56,361 bases of DNA from NCBI GenBank assembly GCA_947088345.1, contig CAMUGE010000014.1, positions 1 to 56,361 of the forward strand, written 5' to 3'. This document shows positions 1-7,959 of this stretch, one piece after another. The stretch is from an uncultured Roseburia sp. (GTDB lineage: Bacteria > Bacillota > Clostridia > Lachnospirales > Lachnospiraceae). Within the stretch, counting starts at the first letter, position 1, and every line of letters begins with the position of its first letter. Under the pieces are notes generated by a model, which saw only the letters and a program-made list of their open reading frames with translations, did not search any database and had not been told where the DNA came from. The translations under genes were made by a program, and so were the position numbers.

Positions 1-2
1 AC

Positions 3-845
3 TATCATCCCGAAAGCCTGCCGGATGAGAGCGTACTTCCTGAAAATACACAGACTCCTGAGAGTTTCGAATATGTGGAAACAGATGATGCGTATGTGGA
101 GGGAAGATGGGGCGGATCCGCCCATCAAAACGCTGTGCAGAACGGCGGCAGCGCGCTTGGATTCAGCGCCGATGCCATTGCAGTGATCAAAAAGGGGGCG
201 ACTTATCCCGATGGCAAAGATACCGGTATAAATAAATGCTCTGCCAACCCAAGGTGGCATGGGGGAACCGTAACTATAGACGGAAAAGAACACGAACACA
301 ACAACTATGCCGCAGCCGCAGAATATGTCACCCTCGTTGCTCTGGCCGGCGGAAAAGTATCTACTGTTACACAGTATGATGTCTTAGGCCTGGATGGCGA
401 TTTATATAAAAAACTTAAAACCGATATCAAATCCATGGATTTTGATTCCATCCTTACCACTAACACAAAAACAAACAGAAAATACTTTTTATACGGATGC
501 GCCATTCACGGCCTGACAGATATCTTCGCCCATTCCGCGACAAACCCGGACGGCGTATATCTGGGCCACAAATATAAATATGATGACCGTACCGATGACA
601 TTGAATTTTATAAAAGACGCTATATCGTGGCATCCAAACTGGCGGAGATTAGTTTGGATATGCTGCTAAATGATGTTTACACTAACGGCATCGATATTAT
701 TGAGGCTCTAAACGAAGCATATGGACCGGGAACGTATAAGATTATAAATTTAAAAAAATATGTCAATGAAAATGGATATGATGAGCCGATCTTAAAGAAA
801 GTAAATATAAATTTTGATAAAAACGTTTTGAAATTCAAAAAATAA
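3..845 (+). CDS. Putative zinc-dependent phospholipase C-like protein (5' end outside window)
   Basis: The reading frame is open to the first base of the window, so the N-terminus is missing; the first in-frame GTG at 75 is unlikely to be the true start. The visible 281 residues contain an HGLTDIFAHSA segment and other scattered His and Asp residues. These resemble the metal-ligand pattern of phospholipase C / S1-P1 nuclease-like helical proteins, but the match is by eye and remote. The acidic, Pro/Glu-rich beginning suggests a linker after an unseen domain. No membrane segment is visible in this part. The neighbour downstream is a secreted LRR protein, which makes an extracellular role plausible. 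It could equally be an uncharacterised clostridial secreted protein. Confidence 0.5.
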   Translation, partial: YHPESLPDESVLPENTQTPESFEYVETDDAYVEGRWGGSAHQNAVQNGGSALGFSADAIAVIKKGATYPDGKDTGINKCSANPRWHGGTVTIDGKEHEHNNYAAAAEYVTLVALAGGKVSTVTQYDVLGLDGDLYKKLKTDIKSMDFDSILTTNTKTNRKYFLYGCAIHGLTDIFAHSATNPDGVYLGHKYKYDDRTDDIEFYKRRYIVASKLAEISLDMLLNDVYTNGIDIIEALNEAYGPGTYKIINLKKYVNENGYDEPILKKVNINFDKNVLKFKK

Positions 846-866
846 ACTTTCAAATTTTTCTTACCG

Positions 867-895
867 GGAACAGGGATTGCTCTTATCCCTGTTCC
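867..895 (+). terminator. Stem-loop after the phospholipase-like gene
   Basis: An 11-bp perfect stem (GGAACAGGGAT / ATCCCTGTTCC) with a 7-nt loop lies 21 bases after the stop codon. The T-run after it is poor, so termination strength is uncertain. Confidence 0.55.
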
Positions 896-1093
896 TGCTC
901 TACTATATCTGATCATACATGACAAACAACAGATTAGAGATTCCGCAGAGCGGAATCATAGGGGTTCCTGTAAAAAATAAATATTTCGCATGTTGTTTTG
1001 CGTCTACGCGCTGCAAAGCCATAAATGACTTCCCATAAATGATTTGCCACAAAGTCCCTTATGCGCAGCGGCAGCGCAGAAATGAGGATTATT

Positions 1094-2335
1094 ATGAAGA
1101 AAAAAACGATTTTGACTGCATCTCTATTCATTGCCGCTCTTTTCTGCTTCCTGTTTCTCCCAAAGACATTATCTGCGGCGGAACCAAATCCCGGGGACGA
1201 AATCATTGAAAACGATGAATCTGGCATCCCCGACCCGTACCTTTACCAGTGTGTACTAGAAATACTGCACAAAAATGAAGATGAGACATTTACAAAAGCG
1301 GAGGCCGCCACGATCGACTGGATTGAAATCAAAACCAGCAAATACCCGGTAAAAAACTTTAAAGGAATTGGTTATTTTACAAACCTGCAGCAGTTGGATC
1401 TGCACAGTTATGGTTTGAAAAGTCTTGCAAATATGGAAGAACTCCCCAGCCTGTGGGCCCTTTCTGTAGAAAGCAATAAAATAAAAAATATAGATGCGCT
1501 TGCCCTCGAAAATTTTAAAAATCTCACCTATTTATCTGTTTCCGACAACCAGCTGTCTACATTAAACGGAATTGAAGTACTTTCCAATTTAAAATGGCTT
1601 TATGCGGACTACAATAAGATTACGGATATAAAGGTGTTAAAAAAACTGAATCATCTCGAATATGTCGATGCATCCGGCAATCAGCTGACCAGCCTCAAAC
1701 CGCTGCGCAATTGTACGAAACTAAAAAAACTGAATGTATCGTACAATAAATTAAAAAGTTTAAAGGATCTGAAAAAATTAAAAAACCTGCAGGAGCTGTC
1801 TTTCAGCAACAACGAAATAAAAAACGCCGACGTCCTGCTAAATTTCAAAAATCTGACACAGCTGGATGGCAGTTACAATAAACTTCAGAAACTGCCCGAT
1901 CTGAAAAAACTAAAAAAACTGTACAGCATTGATTTGCGGTGCAATCTCCTATCGGAACAGGAAATAAGAAACAAAGCGCCAAAAAAATTTTTAAAAAACC
2001 GCGCCTGGCTGAGCGACGTGATTACATTCCAACACATGGTCCCGGAACTGGACTCGCCTGCAGACTTTCATCAGATTACCAGAAAGACTACAAAAATCAC
2101 CGGCAGACTCCCCATCGCCAAAGCATACAACAAAAAAATCTACATTGATTTTTCCCCATGGGGTCGACGTAATGTGAGCCGCACCGCCGTTAATTCCGAC
2201 GGGACTTTTGTACTGGACCATCTGAATCTGAAAAAATACAAAAAAGGACAGGAAATGGTATTCTGCGTTTACATTTACAGCGCGGAAATGAAAGGATATA
2301 CTTTCCTGGATACTGTGCGAATATTTCTGAAATAA
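1094..2335 (+). CDS. Secreted leucine-rich-repeat protein, internalin-like
   Basis: The start is set at the third possible Met because GAGG lies 6 bases upstream and the protein then begins with MKKK and a clean signal peptide ending near SAAEP. About residues 75-290 hold roughly nine 21-22-residue leucine-rich repeats of the internalin type (L..L...N.I..L), with many Lys-rich LKKLKKL turns. The last 80 residues form a beta-rich domain resembling a bacterial Ig-like fold. There is no LPXTG motif, so release or non-covalent wall binding is likely. LRR proteins of this kind bind proteins or glycans; the ligand here is unknown. It has its own gene space and is probably monocistronic. Confidence 0.8.
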   Translation: MKKKTILTASLFIAALFCFLFLPKTLSAAEPNPGDEIIENDESGIPDPYLYQCVLEILHKNEDETFTKAEAATIDWIEIKTSKYPVKNFKGIGYFTNLQQLDLHSYGLKSLANMEELPSLWALSVESNKIKNIDALALENFKNLTYLSVSDNQLSTLNGIEVLSNLKWLYADYNKITDIKVLKKLNHLEYVDASGNQLTSLKPLRNCTKLKKLNVSYNKLKSLKDLKKLKNLQELSFSNNEIKNADVLLNFKNLTQLDGSYNKLQKLPDLKKLKKLYSIDLRCNLLSEQEIRNKAPKKFLKNRAWLSDVITFQHMVPELDSPADFHQITRKTTKITGRLPIAKAYNKKIYIDFSPWGRRNVSRTAVNSDGTFVLDHLNLKKYKKGQEMVFCVYIYSAEMKGYTFLDTVRIFLK

Positions 2336-2572
2336 CGAAACTGTCTGCTGCGTTCACAATTTCGCCGTGAGTCAAACCATGGAAATGACCCGGAACTTCT
2401 TAGCAGAGCATCACTGCCACATGCAATAGCAGTTCTATGCGATTCCTGAAATGCTGTCATTATGTTACTTTCCATTGACAAGAGCATGTGTTACTTTATC
2501 AATATAGGGTACTGCAAATAAATAGAGAAGCGGCATCATTGTCTGAAAATTTTTCAAATATTACAAGCAATA

Positions 2573-2601
2573 TTGACGGACTATAGTATGACTTCTATAA
2601 T
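2573..2601 (+). promoter_or_regulatory. Orphan sigma-A promoter
   Basis: TTGACG at 2573-2578 and TATAAT at 2596-2601 are separated by 17 bases. No + strand gene lies downstream; the next gene is convergent and ends at 2748. Confidence 0.6.
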
Positions 2602-2607
2602 AAAATG

Positions 2608-2703
2608 TATTTATTTTTTAAGAAAATATAGAAAGCCCCCTGTCAACCATGTTAATGAAACGGAGACTAGCGTGAAAAGTATAACATGATGTCTGGCTTT
2701 TTC
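2608..2703 (+). ncRNA. Candidate small RNA (or bidirectional terminator)
   Basis: About 7 bases after the orphan -10 box, a ~95-nt segment forms a nested inverted repeat: AAAGCC (2632-2637) with GGCTTT (2695-2700), and CATGTTA (2648-2654) with TAACATG (2682-2688). It ends in TTTTT at 2698-2702. The loop contains GGAGACTAG. I do not recognise a known riboswitch or RNA family. The same repeat could serve as terminator for the convergent ECF gene, so the RNA call is tentative. Confidence 0.3.
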
Positions 2704-2747
2704 ATTTATTGTTGCTGACTCTTTGGTAATACCTAATAATTACATAC

Positions 2748-3266
2748 CTAATCTTTCCCGGTCATCCTTTCCGCAAGCTTTAATGCCGAAACAATCGGCA
2801 TAATCAATATACCGCATAAAAAATTGCTGACGCCATGCATACAGTCCCACGGCAGCCCGGCAATAATCCAGGCAATCATTCCTTTAAAACTCAAACCAAA
2901 TATGATTGCCTGGGCCGGTGCATACAATGTTCCAAATAAAAAACCATGCAGACCGCAGACAGCCATATACACGAGAGGCTGTATTTTTTTGGGTATCCTT
3001 CCAGGAAGAATCATAACAACGCCCCAGAGTATGGTCCATACATACAGGTAGGGAATCCACCATGCTGCAAAACCGCAGAAAATACCGTTTAAAATAACAT
3101 AAGTATATATCGGATATAATGCCTTTTTCCTGTATACAATCGTAAATGAAACAATAAATACGCCAAGCAGATGTACATTAGGCAGCAATTCCATAATCAT
3201 TTTGGAAGCATACATAACTGCTCCAAGCATTCCAAAAACAGCAGTCTCTCTGATGGTAAGCTTCAT
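2748..3266 (-). CDS. ECF transporter S component, probably for cobalamin or a precursor
   Basis: The 172-residue protein is highly hydrophobic with about five to six membrane helices, the usual size and layout of the substrate-binding S subunit of energy-coupling factor importers. No ATPase or T subunit is encoded nearby, so it would share the general ECF module (group II). Its start lies 2 bases after the stop of the upstream lipoprotein gene and has no good ribosome site of its own, which points to translational coupling. The pair sits behind a cobalamin riboswitch, so the substrate is inferred to be a corrinoid; sequence alone does not prove it. A conserved cluster of Trp and Pro residues lies in the middle loops. 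Confidence 0.75.
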   Translation of the reverse strand: MKLTIRETAVFGMLGAVMYASKMIMELLPNVHLLGVFIVSFTIVYRKKALYPIYTYVILNGIFCGFAAWWIPYLYVWTILWGVVMILPGRIPKKIQPLVYMAVCGLHGFLFGTLYAPAQAIIFGLSFKGMIAWIIAGLPWDCMHGVSNFLCGILIMPIVSALKLAERMTGKD

Positions 3267-3268
3267 AA

Positions 3269-3724
3269 TTATTCAACGCGAAAAGAGTAGCGCTCCCCTT
3301 CCGTTATCGCAGTAGCGTCAACGCCGGTCTGGGCATATTCGTCGTTGATATAAAACGCCCAATAGACTCCGTCTTTGTCATAATCATACGTGACGCCACC
3401 CACAGTTTTTACAAAAAGGCCATACTCGCTTTCATCCCCGTCAATCAGTCCAAGCTCCAGCAGAGCCTCTCCTACCGTTTCTTTGTCCGTGTGGATCTCA
3501 TACTCTGTTTTATTATCCTCCTGATCAACCACCGTAAACGGAAATGCGGTACTGCCCTCTCCAAGCTGATTTATGTCAGCCTGTACCTCTGTCTGCGTTC
3601 CTCTGTCAAAACCCGTAGCATTTGCCTCGCTGCCATTACAACCTGATGTAAATAACGCCATAGCCACAATAAGCGTGATACAAAGGGTAAATGACAATAA
3701 TTTCTTACTTCGTTTCGTTTGCAT
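3269..3724 (-). CDS. DUF4430 (transcobalamin-like C-terminal domain) lipoprotein
   Basis: The N-terminus MQTKRSKK is followed by a hydrophobic stretch and a lipobox-like TSGC, so the protein is probably anchored in the outer leaflet of the membrane. Residues ~55-151 match the DUF4430 pattern: a TVGEALLELG segment, then a YGLFVKTVGGVTYDYDKDGVYWAFYINDE block close to the C-terminus. In animal cobalamin carriers the related domain closes over the corrinoid. AAGGAG lies about 12 bases before the ATG. The gene is first in a two-gene unit with an ECF S component and lies behind a cobalamin riboswitch. The likely job is to capture cobalamin or another corrinoid outside the cell and hand it to the transporter; this is inference from fold and context. 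Confidence 0.8.
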   Translation of the reverse strand: MQTKRSKKLLSFTLCITLIVAMALFTSGCNGSEANATGFDRGTQTEVQADINQLGEGSTAFPFTVVDQEDNKTEYEIHTDKETVGEALLELGLIDGDESEYGLFVKTVGGVTYDYDKDGVYWAFYINDEYAQTGVDATAITEGERYSFRVE

Positions 3725-3794
3725 GTCTTGTCCTAATCTCCTTCGTTTTTATTTCCTCCAAAAACCGGCGCTCGCGGCAATTAAAAGAGAGGAT

Positions 3795-3985
3795 CTGCTC
3801 TGTCCGGATATTTCGACTTGGCACACTGTCAACCGGCCTTCTCAGATAAAATCCAATGGCTTTTCCCCAACTTGTGGCTTTGGGTCAGGACCCCCTCAAT
3901 TGAGGGATAACAGTGTTTCGTATATGCCTTACGGCGACGGGCTCGTACAGGATTTTCACCTGTTTCCCCGGACAGTACAAGATCT
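3795..3985 (-). promoter_or_regulatory. Cobalamin riboswitch
   Basis: Read on the minus strand, the leader contains the conserved GGGAAACAGGTGAAAATCC block (B12 riboswitch core, around 3949-3968) followed by a CGAGCCCGTCGCCGT segment. An 8-bp closing helix is formed by CTGTCCGG (3968-3975) and CCGGACAG (3800-3807). The 3' part has GTGCCAAGTCGAAATATCCGG, in the place of the family's usual end motif. A GC-rich mini-hairpin plus five T residues (3760-3777) follows and may be the expression platform. It would repress the lipoprotein/ECF pair when the cobalamin pool is full. Confidence 0.85.
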
Positions 3986-4017
3986 ATCATAAACTTTTGT
4001 TCCCATTACGTCAACCA

Positions 4018-5070
4018 TCATTTTTCCGGTATCAGTTTTTGCTTTATCCGAAGCAAAAACCGATACTCCATCTCCGACACTTTTTCCTCAGGCCATTGAA
4101 AAATCAGCCTGCGCAGCGCTTCGATCAGCGATCCGACACAGATTAAAATCACCGCGACGGCAAGCAGGATGAAATGATACCAACTGGATTTATTCCACGA
4201 AAGATAATCATAAACCCAGTAAATCAGAGATTCGCGAAGCGTCCATTCCATCATAAAAACAGCGGGAACAAATCCGGCCAGACGATTGATTACTCTATTC
4301 TCAAAGCGGAAATTACAAAAAATCAGAAATACGAGAACCGCCTCCGCCACCGTAAACAGCGTATTGTCCCTTGCAAAACGGTTCTGTACTGTACCTGATA
4401 CCAGGTATAACGCCCCATTCAACGCAAAATTCACACCGGCCACAAGCAAAAAACTGCCGAAAAGTTTTGTTGTTGCATATTTTTTCTCCTGCATATGCAG
4501 CCTAATGTATCGGCCGATCAGATACAGCATTACCATATGCACGATCCCTTTTCCCCCGTCCCCGGTGATATCAAAGAAGAAAAACGTTGTAACGCCGGAA
4601 AACGCAAACAGCATGACCGCCAGCAATTGACGAAATCGTTTCTGCTCCAGATTTTCAATGGCATCATTGAGAAACGGAGCAAGCATTGCAAGTACAAAAT
4701 AACAGGTAAAATACCAGGAACGTTTTCCGATCACCGGAAACAAATAGGAAAGCGCTGTTTCTCCTCCCGGATTCCCGTTCCACAAAAACTGCAGCAGCAG
4801 AGCGGTCCAGGAATAAAAAATCAGCATATAATCTAACTTAAGCATACGCTTACCGTTCCAGCGAATCCCGAAATATCCGGATATCAGGATAAAACAGGAT
4901 ACCCCGATATTTCCGATCGTATCCGCCAAAATAGAAAGCCATGCGCTGACCTCATTCTCCTGAAAGCTGCTTGCTCCATGCATCCAGAAAATCAAAAACA
5001 GACATAGCAAACGCAGAAGCTCGATACTTGAATTTCTGGACTTCATCTCTCCTGTCAAACCTTGTTTCAT
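4018..5070 (-). CDS. Membrane acyltransferase (acyltransferase 3 family), polysaccharide O-acetylation
   Basis: About ten hydrophobic segments and an early RNSSIELLRLLCLFLIFWMHG motif place this in the OafA/WecH-type acyltransferase-3 family, which moves acetyl or other acyl groups onto cell-surface glycans. The start at 5070 is chosen because GGAGG lies 5-6 bases upstream; the in-frame ATG at 5082 is itself part of that ribosome-binding region (ATG GAG GTT). The protein is 350 residues. It is the last gene of the polysaccharide operon, separated from asnB by a 216-base gap filled with an unusual repeat element. It is a clear paralog of the protein at 18774-19832: both begin M K - x - R/E N S S - x - E L L R L L C. 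Confidence 0.85.
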   Translation of the reverse strand: MKQGLTGEMKSRNSSIELLRLLCLFLIFWMHGASSFQENEVSAWLSILADTIGNIGVSCFILISGYFGIRWNGKRMLKLDYMLIFYSWTALLLQFLWNGNPGGETALSYLFPVIGKRSWYFTCYFVLAMLAPFLNDAIENLEQKRFRQLLAVMLFAFSGVTTFFFFDITGDGGKGIVHMVMLYLIGRYIRLHMQEKKYATTKLFGSFLLVAGVNFALNGALYLVSGTVQNRFARDNTLFTVAEAVLVFLIFCNFRFENRVINRLAGFVPAVFMMEWTLRESLIYWVYDYLSWNKSSWYHFILLAVAVILICVGSLIEALRRLIFQWPEEKVSEMEYRFLLRIKQKLIPEK

Positions 5071-5270
5071 TCTAACCTCCATGATCCCGCTTCCCGGAAT
5101 CTCTTATCCAGAGCGTGAAACTTAGTACTTGTTGGCGCGCGAACCTGTTTCACGTTTTGCCCTCTGGCATGAGCCTTACAAGTACTTTTCACGCTTCCCC
5201 CCATGTCGCGGCTCTGCCGCAACTCTAATCCAGATGATAAATGCCGTATTTCAGGCATTTCTCAGTGTGA
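5071..5270 (-). repeat. Intercistronic hairpin element, copy A
   Basis: The gap between asnB and the acyltransferase gene is filled with stem-loops. A long hairpin spans 5113-5194 (GCGTGAAA with TTTCACGC, GTACTTG with CAAGTAC) and carries GCGCGCGAACCTGTTTC at 5135-5151. CATGTCGCGGCTCTGCCGC (5202-5220) and a small hairpin with arms AAATGCC/GGCATTT (5239-5260) follow on the asnB side. The same blocks occur in copy B at 13165-13350 but with the two short hairpin blocks in exchanged positions. In the transcribed direction it ends in ATGGAGGTTAGAATG, giving the acyltransferase its ribosome site. Confidence 0.75.
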
Positions 5271-5286
5271 GTCTATTGTAGCTGAT

Positions 5287-7155
5287 TTAAAACTCCTGCC
5301 GGATCATCGCCCGCTCCCACAGATACGGCTGAATGCGGTTCCAGATATCGGCGGCCTGATGAAAGGTCGCATTTTTATTCTGCAAAAACTCCTGCAGATC
5401 GGCACGCACTTTTGCAGGATCACGAATCAGACTGCACTCCGCAAACGCTTTACTTGCCGCAGTATCCTCAAAAAACTGACGGTACGGCCCTCGCATCCAA
5501 TCCAAAATGGGCGCGTTAAAACCAAGTTTCGTTCTTCTGTATGCAATTTCTTTTGGCATAAACGCCGCCCCGGCATCGCGCACAATGGACTTTGAAAAAC
5601 CGCCGTGCAGTTTGGACTGCCAGCCAATCGAGAATGCAAATTCCACAATGCGGTAATCGAGAAACGGCATTCGAATCTCTACTCCGGCGGCCATACTGTC
5701 GCGGTCGTAATTGCGCAGCAATGTAGGTAAGATCGTTTCATGTGTCGAGACAAACAGCGTCTTATTCAGATGATCAAGACGGTTCCAATTAAGATGCGTC
5801 GCATAGGCGCTCTTTACATCGACCCTGCCAAGCGCCTTTTTCGCATAATATTTTGCCATATAACCCCGGTAGAGACGGTTTCTCGCCTTTTTAAACGCAG
5901 GAGAGCCGACCTTGACGCCCTCGCTCTCATCCTGATTTAAATACGCTGTTGTAATCTGATTCACCTGTTCTCTTCCCTTTGCATCCGGATAGGCGTGCAG
6001 CAAATCAAATCCATATCCTGCAAAGAGCTCATCCGCTGCATGTCCGTCTAATGAAACTGTTGTCCCATATTCCTGTTCTTTTTTATATAATTCCATCATC
6101 GGAACCTGCGGGTTTCCCCAGAGTTCTTCCATACAGTAAATCTGCCGCAAAAACTCCTGCTCGGAAACTGCGTCATCCACATTCATGAACGTGTGCGGAA
6201 TACCAAGAAAATCGGTCACTTTTTTCGCATATTGCGTCTCATCCAGTTTTGTGCCCGGGAAACAGGCCACGTAGGCATGCTGCCAGTCCGCGCTGGCACG
6301 CGCGTCCGGGTTATTTTTTGAAATCTTGGCCATCGCACAGATGACGGCGGAGGAGTCAATCCCCCCGCTTAATCCTGTGCCAAGCGTCACGTCGCTTCGC
6401 ATCCTGATTTTGCAGGCATCCAGAAACAATTCACGAAACAGTTCTACCTGCTCCTCGTAAGATGACGGAACATCATCTCTTAGATGATCGAGCGTATTCC
6501 ACCATCTCTGCAATGTAATATTTCCTTTGCGCACCCAAGCAATATGACCTGCAGGAAAACGTCTGATTCCCTCAATCAGACACTCTTCCTCCGACTCATA
6601 GTGGTTGTCGGCAAAATACCGGTCAAACATCCGCACATTCGGTTTTACTTCGGGAAGCATCGGCAAAAGCGCTTTCATCTCGGAGGCAAAAGCAAAGCCC
6701 CCGCCCGGGAGCTGTGCATAAAACAGCGGTTTTACGCCAAAACGGTCGCGTGACAGAAACAGAATCTGTTCGGTCCGATCCCAGATTGCAAAAGCCCACA
6801 TGCCGTTAAACCGATCCACGCATTTTTCTTTCCATTCACAATAGGCGGCAAGAATCACTTCCGAATCACTGTCGCCTCGAAACCGGTAACCCTTTTTCTC
6901 CAGCTGCTGCCGTATCTCGATGAAATTGTAGATTTCACCGTTATAGGTCAGATAATAGCGGTCGTCTGCATAAGCCATCGGCTGGCTCCCGTTCTGCGAA
7001 AGGTCTAATATGGAAAGCCGCCTGTGTCCAAGCGTCACATCGCCTTCCTGCCAGAGCCCAAAGCCGTTCGGCCCGCGGTGCGTCAAGGTATTTAAACATT
7101 TCATTGCAAGTTCCCTGTCTGTTTTCTGATTCATTACGCCATAAATTCCACACAT
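5287..7155 (-). CDS. asnB: Asparagine synthase (glutamine-hydrolysing), AsnB type
   Basis: The 622-residue protein starts MCGIYGVMN; Cys2 is the class II glutaminase nucleophile. The N-terminal half has the expected THRGPNG and NGEIYNF segments; the C-terminal half has the ATP-binding SGGIDSS loop near residue 265 and the synthetase core. A GGGAGG site lies just before the ATG. The reaction is transfer of glutamine nitrogen to a carboxylate. In surface-polysaccharide operons such enzymes often amidate sugar acids rather than make free asparagine. Here it lies between the WecG/TagA transferase (16-base gap) and copy A of the repeat, so amidation of a glycan component is a reasonable alternative to a housekeeping role. 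Confidence 0.9.
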   Translation of the reverse strand: MCGIYGVMNQKTDRELAMKCLNTLTHRGPNGFGLWQEGDVTLGHRRLSILDLSQNGSQPMAYADDRYYLTYNGEIYNFIEIRQQLEKKGYRFRGDSDSEVILAAYCEWKEKCVDRFNGMWAFAIWDRTEQILFLSRDRFGVKPLFYAQLPGGGFAFASEMKALLPMLPEVKPNVRMFDRYFADNHYESEEECLIEGIRRFPAGHIAWVRKGNITLQRWWNTLDHLRDDVPSSYEEQVELFRELFLDACKIRMRSDVTLGTGLSGGIDSSAVICAMAKISKNNPDARASADWQHAYVACFPGTKLDETQYAKKVTDFLGIPHTFMNVDDAVSEQEFLRQIYCMEELWGNPQVPMMELYKKEQEYGTTVSLDGHAADELFAGYGFDLLHAYPDAKGREQVNQITTAYLNQDESEGVKVGSPAFKKARNRLYRGYMAKYYAKKALGRVDVKSAYATHLNWNRLDHLNKTLFVSTHETILPTLLRNYDRDSMAAGVEIRMPFLDYRIVEFAFSIGWQSKLHGGFSKSIVRDAGAAFMPKEIAYRRTKLGFNAPILDWMRGPYRQFFEDTAASKAFAECSLIRDPAKVRADLQEFLQNKNATFHQAADIWNRIQPYLWERAMIRQEF

Positions 7156-7171
7156 CTTTCTTACCTCCCGG

Positions 7172-7909
7172 CTAACCCCTCTCTTTGTGCAAAAGCCACA
7201 GATATCTGGTATTTGTTACAAAATAACGCTTTAGCAGACGCCTTGGCTCCTGTAAAAGCCGGTAGAGCCATTCCAGACTTAACTTCTGCATAATACGGGG
7301 CGCTCGTTTGATATTGCCGGCATAATAGTCGAACCCGGCTCCCACCCCAATCATCACACCGTTCACTTTTCCTTTATGCTCATACATCCAGTTTTCCTGT
7401 TTGGGCGCGCCAAGACCCACCCAGATAATATCGGCGCCCGCATCATTGATTCTCGAAACGGAAGCTTTATCCTCCTCTTTCGTGAGTGTACGAAACGGCG
7501 GAGATTCCATCCCGGCAACAGACAGATGCGGGTATTCGTCATTTAGTTTCTTTCTCATCATGGCAAGTGTTTCTTCTTTGCCGCCATAAAAATAATGTCT
7601 CATATGATTTTTGCGTCCAAACAGCGCAAGCATTAAATCAGGCCCCGTCACACGCTCTGCACCGGGAAATCCGTGCCGCCTGCTGTAAACGGAAAGGGGC
7701 TTTCCGTCCGGCAGCACAAAGGCGGCTTCCCTTTGAACTCTGTGATAAGCGGGATTATCATGCGCCATAACTGTAGTGTGCACATTGCCGACACAGATGT
7801 ATGCGCCGCGCAAATCCTCTATCCCCCGTTCAATCCGCTCTACCGTATCAGCCATATTAGTTACAAGAATTTCCGTACCGAGTATATTACAGCATTTCTT
7901 TTCTGTCAT
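7172..7909 (-). CDS. WecG/TagA/CpsF family glycosyltransferase (GT26)
   Basis: The start at 7909 is favoured over 7939 because AGGTGGG lies 5 bases upstream, while the earlier ATG has none. The 245-residue protein has the family pattern: an N-terminal VTNM segment, FYGGKEETL near the middle, and the strongly conserved WVGLGAPKQENWM block. Members transfer N-acetylmannosamine or a related sugar onto undecaprenyl-linked N-acetylglucosamine at the inner face of the membrane, an early step in teichoic acid or enterobacterial-type glycan assembly. In this operon it probably adds the second sugar of a lipid-linked repeat unit. The actual donor sugar is not predictable from sequence. Confidence 0.9.
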   Translation of the reverse strand: MTEKKCCNILGTEILVTNMADTVERIERGIEDLRGAYICVGNVHTTVMAHDNPAYHRVQREAAFVLPDGKPLSVYSRRHGFPGAERVTGPDLMLALFGRKNHMRHYFYGGKEETLAMMRKKLNDEYPHLSVAGMESPPFRTLTKEEDKASVSRINDAGADIIWVGLGAPKQENWMYEHKGKVNGVMIGVGAGFDYYAGNIKRAPRIMQKLSLEWLYRLLQEPRRLLKRYFVTNTRYLWLLHKERG

Positions 7910-7959
7910 ATGTCCCACCTTTTTCTGATTTACAGACATGACTGTTTTTTTTATTTTAC

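Larger units (their letters stand above)
2336..2747. other. 412-bp gene-free interval
   Basis: There is no convincing coding sequence here. The left part (2336-2570) is featureless to the eye. The right part carries a consensus-like promoter on the + strand and a long imperfect inverted repeat ending in a T-run, listed separately. Confidence 0.6.

Noticed and set aside
1-2335. The first two genes as one operon or toxin system
   Set aside because: A stem-loop and ~250 bases separate them and there is no sign of a functional link beyond secretion.
2475-2502. Second promoter (TTGACA near 2475)
   Set aside because: The -10 box (TATCAA at best, 16-base spacing) is poor.
5067-5258. 63-residue minus-strand frame over repeat copy A
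   Set aside because: Not called as a gene because it lies wholly in the hairpin element and copy B has a stop in the matching frame; kept only as a leader-peptide idea in the findings.
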